Source of the DNA: Triangularia verruculosa
Lineage: Eukaryota > Ascomycota > Sordariomycetes > Sordariales > Podosporaceae
DNA: 64,000 nt
Direction: 5' to 3'
Assembly: GCA_033296885.1 (NCBI GenBank)
Contig: MU863898.1
Span: forward strand, 186,001-250,000
Translations under genes and position numbers: made by a program
The notes under the pieces: generated by a model
The model's database searches: none
What the model was told of the DNA's origin: nothing
What the model saw: only the letters and a program-made list of their open reading frames with translations
In this document: positions 1-8,228 of the stretch, in pieces
Position numbering within the stretch: position 1 is the first letter of the stretch
Layout of the letters: each line of letters opens with the position of its first letter

Positions 1-326
1 GCCGGGTTGTAGTAGAAGGAACTATCCTCCCTCAAGCCGCGCCATAGACGGTACTTTTTGCGGGCGTTGTCGCTCTTGTTGATGAGGTGACCCTTGTTGG
101 CATAGGCATTGTGCTTGTCGATGAGGGCCTGGATGGCGCGGTCCCAGGCCTCGGGCTTGAAGGTGCTGCCCTCGCGCAGGCCCAGGTTGACTGACTCGCA
201 TAGGGAGCGGAAGAAGGTGGCCTCGTACTGCGAGTTCCAGGTGAAGCGCGGACCGCGGTGCTTGCCGGGGGTGCTGCTGGAGGCTTTGGCACCTTGGGCA
301 GCAAGTCCGTAGTCCTCGTCCGACAT
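1..326 (-). CDS. SANT/Myb-like DNA-binding protein, partial (3' end off window)
   Basis: On the minus strand a reading frame from ATG 326 runs off the left edge (108 codons seen). It carries the hallmark of fungal Myb/SANT-like DNA-binding domains: a FTWNSQYEATFF segment, then a helix with EAWDRAIQALIDKH, then KSDNARKKYRLWRGLRED. The family binds DNA as a putative transcription factor; no target can be read here. The same frame stays open upstream of ATG 326 for about 300 nt (including a stretch reading VPPVWVLDAAMSDEDYG), so the true start may lie further upstream or in another exon; ATG 326 is only the first in-frame ATG found. Family assignment rests on motif shape and is fairly safe; the start is not. 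Confidence 0.7.
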   Translation of the reverse strand, partial: MSDEDYGLAAQGAKASSSTPGKHRGPRFTWNSQYEATFFRSLCESVNLGLREGSTFKPEAWDRAIQALIDKHNAYANKGHLINKSDNARKKYRLWRGLREDSSFYYNP

Positions 327-590
327 GGCGGCGTCCAGCACCCACACAGGTGGGACCCCGAGGAGAACCGGAGCAGCCGTTGGGGATGACGCCTCGCGGC
401 TTGGCTGCGGACGATAGGGCAGGCTATCGGCGGCGGCAGCGACGGGGTCGGCCGGAGTGGCGATAGAGCTTTGGGCGTGGACCGGACTGGACTGGACTGG
501 ACGGGCACAGTGGTCGGGCCGAAGGTACCAACCAGGTATGTAGTAGAAGCCAAAACGGAGGGGAGGGGATCCGACCGCGCTCTCTCTCCG

Positions 591-618
<28 letters not shown>
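591..618. repeat. (CT)n dinucleotide microsatellite
   Basis: About 14 uninterrupted CT units, with shorter CT runs just before (581-588) and after. On the minus strand, upstream of the SANT-like gene, this is a GA tract in the likely 5' region. Such tracts are common in fungal promoters and leaders; a regulatory role is only inferred. Confidence 0.9.
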
Positions 619-623
<5 letters not shown>

Positions 624-2044
624 TTGCAGTACCTTGACCAGTCAGGATCAGGAATGATGAAGCGCGCCCTCTGATGGCAACTGAAAGACCGTTTTGTGAC
701 ACCGACTGGACTGCGTGCGAGTCTGGTCTGGCGTCTGCTGGTTTGTGACGGATTGAAAGCGCGCGAGGTTGGGGAGCCTTGGGACGGCGAGACGGTGGAG
801 CGGGGGCGAAGGCTGGGGCCGCCGGCTGAAGAACCAAGAAAGGACCGTGCAACAAAACGGAAGTCACGTGTTTGGTGTTTGCGGCATCCAACCTCCGAAG
901 TGCGGGGTATCAAGAGCAATCAGATGCTGGTGATTTTGGTGGTGGAAGAGGGAGAAATGGTCTCCTGATGGTGCTGGAACCTGTTATCAACAGAATATTT
1001 GGGATCCAGCAGCTTGGGGAGCTCCAGGCCATGTGCTTGATGTCAATGGACGCTTTGCATGTTTTGTTTTCCATCGTTGTCACCGTTTTCCCAAAGCAGA
1101 TCTTCAAAGGCCTTGGACCTCTTGGCAGATGTGGGCAGGGATCCAATCAGCAGTCTCAATCCTTGATCTTTGAAGCCGATTAACACTTCATATTGAAAGC
1201 TACCACCTACCTACCGTACCTTAGTAACCATGTTAAGAAGAGAAAGCCTGGTTCACTGCGATGAGCACTGTGGGCTTATCTTATCGCTGAATCGGTTTCT
1301 TTTGGCTGGTTCCGTCCCCAGTGACACTGACAGCTTAACTCGACCAATCTCTATTCACCGGCTCTCATGCTCTCCATTATGCGGTATGGCAGGATGACTT
1401 CTCAAGCTCAGTCTCTGCGCTACCCTAAAAAATGGTTCGAAGTGACGGAATTGACTGGTATGCTGAGAGACGCGGACCGGAACCACTTAACGCGTGTGGT
1501 TGAAGTCGCGTCCATCCGGCTCTTGGTATGTCTCAAAACTCTTGATGCCGGTGAACGCTGACAGCTGTTTAGAATCTATTTTCCACGTGCAAACTCAAAA
1601 TGCCGACGACCTTGAAGCTCAAGGCGCCGTTCCTAATCCGGAGAAGGCCCTATCGAACCGGAGGATAACGGCGGCCGGCCCGTGTCTAGGGAGCAGTCCA
1701 ACCGACCAGTGACGTCTGGTCCTGAAACCATGTCTCTCGGTTGACTCTGCCATCCCTTTCCCATGGTTTTCTCTTCCTCTCTCCCGAGGTGGCTGGACTG
1801 TTGCGCGGAATGGTCCAGCCTAGGGACCACCGGCAGAAAGACCGGATTCTGCCCCTGTCTCAGACTTGAAGATGTCATGACATTTTCCCCAGCCAGTCTA
1901 CTCTTTGCTATCTATGTTCTTGGTCCGTTCTTTTGCTATATTACCTTGATATCGTTTGTTTCCTACTCAACCAGTTCTTGAACTCGATATATATATATTG
2001 CCGCCTGGTGTGGCTCCCTGCATTTTCCTGCATCTGCTTTCAAC
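619..2044. other. Intergenic region
   Basis: I see no convincing coding exon; the short open frames here have no recognisable protein character. It holds a CCTACCTACC-type tract at 1203-1216 and, at its right end, the promoter of the protease gene. Confidence 0.6.
1987..1998 (+). promoter_or_regulatory. TATA-like element of the protease gene
   Basis: An alternating TATATATATATA run lies about 47 bases upstream of ATG 2045, a plausible TATA box giving a very short leader. Positional evidence only. Confidence 0.5.
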
Positions 2045-3379
2045 ATGACACTCTCTTTACTTACCATTACTTTGCTAGGACTATTGGCCCCTTTGGTGCC
2101 GGCCGCTCCATCAGCAAACAGAATACAAAAGCGGACGTTCAAAGTCGACAGGTTGATAAACGACAACTTTCAGGGGCACAATGGTCCGAGGCAGTTGTTG
2201 AAGGCATACAGGAAGCACAGCCTGCCCATTCCCGACGGCCTGGAGGATGCCGCCGAACGGGAAACCCAAAGGAGGAGGAGCGCCAAGCGTGAGATTATGC
2301 TCAAGAGCGCAAACTCAAATGTCAAAGCCGCCAACGTTGGGGTTGTAGCCGCGACACCTGAGTTGGGTGACGTGGAATACCTCTCACCAATTAGCATCGG
2401 GGGCCAAACCATCAACGTCGACTTTGACTCTGGTTCAGCAGACCTCTGGGTCTTCAGCACCGAGTTGCCAAAGGGCTCTACTGCTGGCCACCAACTCTTC
2501 AACCAGACCAAATCGAAAACCTTCAAGCCGGTCCCCGATCAATTCTTCGCCATTAAATACGGAGATGGCTCGACTGCATCAGGGAGCATCGGCACCGACA
2601 GAGTTGAAGTGGGAGGGGTGACAGTAACACACCAAGCTGTCGGCGTGGCAACATCTGTTTCACCAGAATTCGTCGCTGATATCCCCAACAATGGTCTCTT
2701 TGGCCTTGCTTTTTCCAAGCTCAACCAGGTCAAGCCCACCAAGCAAAACACCTTCTTTGACAATGTCATGTCTTCACTTGCCGAACCACTATGGACGGCC
2801 GACCTCAGGAAGGGAAGTGTCGGTGCTTACGAGTTTGGTCGCATCGACAGCACAAAGCATACCGGGCACCTGACTTGGATTCCATCTGACACAGAAGAAG
2901 GCTTCTGGAAGTTCAGCACATCCGGATACTCTGTCGGCAACGAAACATCCGAGCTCATCAAAGTAGCCGAGGGCCATACCATTGCTGATACCGGCACCAC
3001 GCTGATGTTGGTGAACCAAGAGGTGTCTGACAAGTATTACAGCCAAGTGCCTGGCTCCAAATTCATGGCACATCTTGGTGGTGTGACCTTTCCATGTGAC
3101 ACTAAACTTCCAGACCTCTTCCTCGACGTCGGAGGTGTCTACACGGCCAAAATAAAGGGTGCTGACATCAATTTCGCCAAACTCAAAGGCGGTGGTGAGT
3201 CTGCTTTTTTTTACGATACAATACCCATGACAAAGGCTAACTTTGAGATAGCGTTGTGTTATGGCGGCATTCAAGGTACCACATCGACAACTCAAATATG
3301 GGGAGATGTCTTCTTTCGATCACAGTTTGTTGCTTTCCATGGTGGCAACCATTCCCTGGGAATGGCACCTCATTCGTGA
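2045..3379 (+). CDS. Secreted pepsin-type aspartic protease (family A1)
   Basis: Hydrolyses proteins, probably outside the cell at acid pH. The unspliced frame is 444 codons. Residues 1-20 form a signal peptide, followed by a propeptide with dibasic sites (KR near 29-30 and near 81-82). Catalytic aspartates are D128 in DSGSADLW and D315 in ADTGTTL; Y172 in KYGDGS is the flap tyrosine. DSG instead of DTG at the first site is a tolerated variant. A probable 57-nt intron (3195-3251) has donor GTGAGT, branch GCTAAC and acceptor ATAG. Removing it joins LKGG to LCYGGIQGT as expected for the family and gives about 425 aa. Because this intron is a multiple of three and has no stop, the frame reads through it. 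The gene is convergent with the SUR7-like gene. Confidence 0.93.
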   Translation: MTLSLLTITLLGLLAPLVPAAPSANRIQKRTFKVDRLINDNFQGHNGPRQLLKAYRKHSLPIPDGLEDAAERETQRRRSAKREIMLKSANSNVKAANVGVVAATPELGDVEYLSPISIGGQTINVDFDSGSADLWVFSTELPKGSTAGHQLFNQTKSKTFKPVPDQFFAIKYGDGSTASGSIGTDRVEVGGVTVTHQAVGVATSVSPEFVADIPNNGLFGLAFSKLNQVKPTKQNTFFDNVMSSLAEPLWTADLRKGSVGAYEFGRIDSTKHTGHLTWIPSDTEEGFWKFSTSGYSVGNETSELIKVAEGHTIADTGTTLMLVNQEVSDKYYSQVPGSKFMAHLGGVTFPCDTKLPDLFLDVGGVYTAKIKGADINFAKLKGGGESAFFYDTIPMTKANFEIALCYGGIQGTTSTTQIWGDVFFRSQFVAFHGGNHSLGMAPHS

Positions 3380-3641
3380 TAAGATCTCAGGCTGCCCATG
3401 AGTCCAAAAACGGGTTTTCTGTCCCGAACACGTTTTGCTTCTTGCACATGCTTCTTCGAGACCAAGCACTTGTTGGTATACTTGGGTTCCCGGTCACATA
3501 TAGGATAGAGATGCAAAAAGAATATTGGATTCGCAGACTCAAACGCCAAACTCCGTCCCTGATGGCGCATAAAATACACAAAACAAAGGAGATCTCCTTA
3601 AAAGTACCTTCACCAACAGCTTGTCATCAGCTCAACAGTCC

Positions 3642-4676
3642 CTAATGTTGAGGAGGTGCATGAGCTCCCCTAAAAGGCTCATATCTCGTGTCCACCTGCT
3701 CAGAAATCAGAGCATGAGATATGGCCTCGGGATCTTTCACCTCGACATATTTTCCAGCAGGCATCCCATAGTTGCCGGCCGACACTCTTCTACCGTTGCT
3801 CCTTCGAGTGTACTGGTCCATTGCTTCTTTGTGTGTCTGCTTCATGAAGATCAGTCTTGTGATCAGAGCCACCAGGGCCGCAGCAGCGGCAACCCAGTTG
3901 ATAACATAAACCCAGATCCCCTGCTTGGCAGTGATACTGATCTGGTCATCGTCAGCCGCCGAGACCAGCCAGCCGTACATGATCTGCACACCAACAGCTA
4001 AACCCAAGCTGCTAATGGCGGCAACCTGTTTTTGTTTGTTTGTCAGATTCTGCTTCTCAGAGCATTGGAGTTCAAGGCCACTCACCACAGCAACTCCTAC
4101 AACCAACTTTCTCACCCACCCCTTCTTGGCTCTATGCACCCTGGTCAAACTACCCAGGAAGCTCAAGCCAACAAACACGATAGCCACCACGTATCCAATC
4201 CACAGCCATTCCGGACCGTGTTCCAACCAAGTAAATTCAGGCTGCTGATTCTGCGACTTGCCGTCCTTCTCAGCCTGGGACTGCCCCTTCTTCAAGTTCA
4301 CACCCCAGGCCTGCCACACCCCAAACAAGTCCCATATCTCCTCTCTGTCACCGGAGCAAAAGTCCAAGACATACTGATCTGTTGTTCCAGGCTTGAGAAC
4401 GCCAGAGCAGTAGTTGAGGAGGTAGACTTTGTAGATCTGCTTCGGACGGTCGCCGTCGTAAAGGTCCGGGAGACCGACGATTTCTTCTTCGCCGTTGACC
4501 ACGGTGCTGGTGCTGGAAGCGTCGATGGTGATGAACTGGAGTGCAGAGAGAGAGTTGGGGTTGTTGGTGCCAGTCAGGGAGTATAGCGGAGTGACAAGGA
4601 GCAGGGCGAGGGAGATGGCTAGGAGGACGAGGGTGAGGATAGAAGGGATACGACCGGATCTAGTGGATGAACCCAT
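3642..4676 (-). CDS. SUR7/PalI-like four-transmembrane protein
   Basis: Predicted plasma-membrane protein of the fungal SUR7/PalI (claudin-like) type, a family linked to eisosomes, cell-wall organisation and pH sensing. Four hydrophobic segments are visible: one near the N-terminus (LTLVLLAISLALLLVTPLYS), then, after an extracellular-sized loop with two cysteine motifs (NYCSG and DFCSG), three more. The tail is short and cytosolic. Start chosen at ATG 4676 (MGSSTRSG); the frame continues 36 codons upstream but without membrane-protein character. A 60-nt intron (4026-4085, donor GTGAGT, acceptor ACAG) is in frame and stopless, giving about 324 aa after splicing. Family assignment is by topology and the cysteine loop, so subfamily is uncertain. 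Confidence 0.75.
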   Translation of the reverse strand: MGSSTRSGRIPSILTLVLLAISLALLLVTPLYSLTGTNNPNSLSALQFITIDASSTSTVVNGEEEIVGLPDLYDGDRPKQIYKVYLLNYCSGVLKPGTTDQYVLDFCSGDREEIWDLFGVWQAWGVNLKKGQSQAEKDGKSQNQQPEFTWLEHGPEWLWIGYVVAIVFVGLSFLGSLTRVHRAKKGWVRKLVVGVAVVSGLELQCSEKQNLTNKQKQVAAISSLGLAVGVQIMYGWLVSAADDDQISITAKQGIWVYVINWVAAAAALVALITRLIFMKQTHKEAMDQYTRRSNGRRVSAGNYGMPAGKYVEVKDPEAISHALISEQVDTRYEPFRGAHAPPQH

Positions 4677-5599
4677 ATTGTTGGAGTTGGCTTCTGTGGA
4701 GATATCGTAGTATCTGCGGGAGGGGAGAGTTTGCAGGGTATGTTGCGGTGTGACTGAGTGCTGCAGGCCACATTCAAGAAGCAAAAGAGAGGGAGAGATC
4801 TTTCACCCCTATTTCTCTCCAGAGCTACCCGCATCTCAACTCTCAGCTCCAGCCCTTGCCGCTTTTATCACAGCTCCATCAGTCGAGGCCTCCATGGACA
4901 ATTCCAGATTTTGACCGAGCTTCAGTCACGAATCTCGATGAGGTGCGGGGTGCGGCAATTACCACAGTGGGGATGATGATTGCTTTGTTTGCATTCCCCG
5001 CTATGGCACCAAATTCATCATCACCATAGCCACGGCTCGAACTCAGCCCTCATAGCTCCTTGAGCTCCCACAGCTCCCACAATACCAAAATAGCCGCTTT
5101 CAGTCCTACCACAATATCCGACCAGCGTCGAGGTTCCCGAGCTGAGACAGACCTGAACGATACCGCTCGGGCGGCATTCTTTCCGGACGGATGTCAAAGA
5201 AGACAAGTGAGGGGAACACGGCATCTTCCGCGAGGCTGAAGACCGGCAAGTCTAGCTCTTTGGGACGGGCACTAATTTGGGCAGGGCTGAGGACTGCGGT
5301 TGGCTGTGTAGGCCCCAGGAAACAAAACAAAACAAAGAACAGCTGCTGGGTCCGGACTCGTCCTTGAGCTGTAGAGCAAGCTTTCGGGAATGGAGGTAGC
5401 TAACGCCACTTTTTCTCTGCTGGGCCTTGCATTGAGCTGGCGGGAGACGAGCCTGGGATACTGGGAGGCCATGGGTAGTATGAAAAGTCCCCTTTTGCTC
5501 TCTGCCTTCCGGATGGGTAGAGAAAGAGTTGTATCGTGATCTCTCTCTTCAAGTTGCCATTGAATTTGCCAAATTTCAGACACTGAACACACCCCTGCC
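4677..5599. other. Intergenic region (divergent promoters)
   Basis: Lies between the divergent SUR7-like and EGF-like genes. No convincing coding exon or RNA gene seen. Confidence 0.6.
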
Positions 5600-6515
5600 A
5601 TGACTCAATCAAATCTCATCAGGCCTTACATCCTGCTCTTTTGGCTGCTAATCCTGGGCACTCTGCTCTCCAGCTCCGCAGCATGGGCTGTAAGGAACGA
5701 TCTCGACATGGCCCTGGTAAAGCGCCAAGCACAAGGACCACCTGCTACCTAACCCGAGGAACAACAGCCACCTTCTGGTTCTTTCCAGGGAGACGGTCCA
5801 GAGGAAAAGCAACCTCCCCCTCAAGGTCCTCCAGAGGAACAGCCCCAAGGTTTCCCCCAGGGTTCACCCCAGGGCCCGCCCCAAGGCGATCCTCAGGGCC
5901 CTCCTCCAACCCCAAATCAAGGCCAACCTCCCCCGGGCTCTCAACAACCTCCTGACCCTAACCAAGCGAAGCCACCTCCAACACCCAACCATGGCCAGCG
6001 TCCACCCCATGATTCTCCCAAGCCAGAGAGTCACAGGGGTGGATACAAGGGAGGCTATGAAGGCGGTTATGGAGGCAACTACGGCGGGGGTTACGGTGAT
6101 AGATATGGCAATGACTACGATGACTACAACGACGATTACCAGTACCCTGCCCACGAACCCCCCAACCCCGGCTGCCCCGGTCCCTGTAACCCTCACTGGT
6201 ACGCATGCCCATTCGCACCTGCTTTCATCAGGATAGCAGACTGACAAAGCCCGTGACAATGACAGGAACAAATGCCACCCCAGCACCTCCTGCACGTACC
6301 CATCCCCCTTGTCTGGGTATGGAGCGGCAAAGGCGTACTGCGCTTGTAAGCCGGGGTACAGAAGCGCAAACCCTGGTGACAAGACCAAGAATTGGAGGGT
6401 GAATGTGAAAGGGCAGGGAGGGCGCGTTTGGGTCGCGGAGGGGGTGAGTTGCGAGGAGAAGTGTGATGATAGGAAGAAGTGCGAGGAGGTGGCAGTCGTG
6501 GAGGAGAAGTGTTAG
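5600..6515 (+). CDS. Secreted Pro/Gln/Gly-rich protein with cysteine-rich EGF-like C-terminus
   Basis: Three-exon model: 5600-5716, 5768-6198, 6266-6515 (265 aa). Exon 1 encodes a signal peptide (residues 1 to about 30). The middle is a proline/glutamine-rich stretch (repeated PQG and PPQ motifs), then Gly/Tyr repeats (GGYEGGYGGNYGGGYG), then an acidic Asp/Tyr patch. The C-terminal domain has ten cysteines, including CPGPCNPHWNKC, SCTYP and YCACKPGY, the EGF-like signature of several fungal extracellular proteins. Intron 2 (67 nt, donor GTACGC, branch CTGAC, acceptor ACAG) is well supported. Intron 1 (51 nt) has a weak donor GTAAAG but a CTAAC branch point; without it a TAA at 5750-5752 interrupts the frame. 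Role unknown; cell-wall or surface association is an inference. Confidence 0.75.
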
Positions 6516-7922
6516 GTCTGGAACGGTGGCTTCCATGGGCAAGAAAGAATGATATGACAAGGCTTGTGGTTTTTGGGTTTGGAGTGGCGTTAATATGGCT
6601 TTTTACCTTGGTTCTCTGCTTTCTTTAGGCTCTGTTTGCTATCATGCTGTCGGAAGACATTATCAATGTACCTGGTAATGTTGTAATCGTAAGAGACCAT
6701 GGCAACATCGGCTACAAATACAAGGAAGTATGAGAATGAACTCGGTTGTTCGTGCCTGACTGTCAGACGGTCAAACATTATACCTCCTCCTACACGAGCT
6801 AGCAAATGCAAGGCCCCAACTGTGCCAGGGGGACTTCACTTCCAAATTGAGAGAGGCAAGCTAGGTCTACTCTGTTCTAGGCTTCAAGACATCCATTCCT
6901 TTTACAGCTCTTGGACTTGTCTTGAGTCGCATCAGAAAATACATATCGGATCATAGCAGCAATACACAGAAGGGGCCTGGGCCCCACCTTGTAAGTTTAA
7001 TCTCGTTGTCAGTCAACCCACCTCGACCAAACAGCCGAGTCAATACAGGATGCAGGTCCCTTTGGCTAAAACATTCCTTCGCACACACGCAGACAGGTTA
7101 CCAGCATTGAGATGTCTTACGGTTGCATCCGACGTCCATCCGGTCCAATAAAACAGCTGAGGGATCAGTTGACTTCAAAGAAAGAGCGAAATGATTGGTG
7201 GGCGGGGCTTGGTTCCCCAAGCCACACCACTATGGGTGAATTGGGGGAACGGCATGTCAGTGTAACATCAGGCACGGGTTACACAATGCGCCACACACAG
7301 ACTTCATGATATGATGACCATCTGAGAGATCGTAAAGATAAGGAGGCATCATGACTGGGGCTAGAAGCACCCAGGCCTTCGATTGGTGACGACACGAGAA
7401 CATTCTTTGGGAATCTAGGAGAGTCCGGCCTTCGTAAGCTTGCAGTTGGAAGCACCTGAGCTGTGTTTAGACATGCTCAACTAGGAAAGCGGTCGCATGA
7501 GCATATATTGGCCAAGACTCTGGATCTCGTGTGAAGTTGGGTCGATTGCCTCTGAAGACGCGCTCTGGACTCTTTCGACATCGTAGCGAGGCGAGCTAGT
7601 AGTGCTGCAACCATGGTATGTCATGTTTGCGCCTCGGGCTGAGGTGAAGTCTGTGTGTCCGAAATCCCGTGATCAATACTCACCGGTCTTTGTGATGGGG
7701 CTAGAGTAGGACTTGAGGTGGACAGTTCACGAGCCCAGAATAGCGAGACGGACACAATGGTCTTGGCTAAGAAAATCAAGTCGGCCAAGTGTGATCTACT
7801 AAGCCCTGAAGAAAAGGATAAGTATAGCTTCTGCCCTCTCCCAAACTTTAACGTCTTCCCTTCATCAACATCATCAGCAAGCAAAGATTCGACCACCCAG
7901 CCACCCTCAAGCAACCGCCACC
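6516..7922. other. Intergenic region
   Basis: About 1.4 kb with no supported gene. Short open frames lack protein-like composition. The right end is the promoter and leader of the defensin-like gene. Confidence 0.55.
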
Positions 7923-8168
7923 ATGAAGGCCACCTCCATCCTCGTTTTCCTCACCGCCGTCGCTGCCGGTGTCTTCGCCGCCCCCAGCGCCGAACCCGAG
8001 GCAGCCCAGCTCGAGACTCGTGACAACTGCTTCTACGCCTCCAAGTGCTCCACCAGCTGGGATGGCAAGTGCGAGACCCATTGTGGGAGCCGTGGCTTCT
8101 CCCACATGACCCGCGATGGCTGCGGCATCAACATCTTTGCCAAGAAGTGCTGCTGCATTGTCAAATAA
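7923..8168 (+). CDS. Secreted defensin-like (CS-alpha-beta) cysteine-rich peptide
   Basis: 81-aa precursor with a strong start context (CCACCATGA). Residues 1-19 or 1-20 form a signal peptide (ending FAAPSA), followed by a short acidic pro-segment ending ETR. The mature part of about 47 aa has eight cysteines at 36, 42, 50, 54, 67, 76, 77 and 78. The spacing C-x3-C (50/54) paired with C-x-C (76/78) is the CS-alpha-beta pattern of fungal and invertebrate defensins; one additional disulfide is implied. Antimicrobial or effector activity is inferred from the fold only. No intron in the coding part; a probable intron lies in the 3' UTR. It could instead belong to an uncharacterised small-secreted-protein family. 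Confidence 0.85.
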   Translation: MKATSILVFLTAVAAGVFAAPSAEPEAAQLETRDNCFYASKCSTSWDGKCETHCGSRGFSHMTRDGCGINIFAKKCCCIVK

Positions 8169-8178
8169 GCTGAGGACT

Positions 8179-8228
8179 GTGAGTTTTCACTGCCTTTGAA
8201 CATACCCGTCACGGCTTAACCAATACAG
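8179..8228 (+). other. Probable 3'-UTR intron
   Basis: GTGAGT donor ten bases after the TAA of the defensin-like gene, GCTTAAC branch-like sequence, acceptor ACAG; 50 nt. Being this close to the stop, splicing need not trigger nonsense-mediated decay. Confidence 0.5.
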
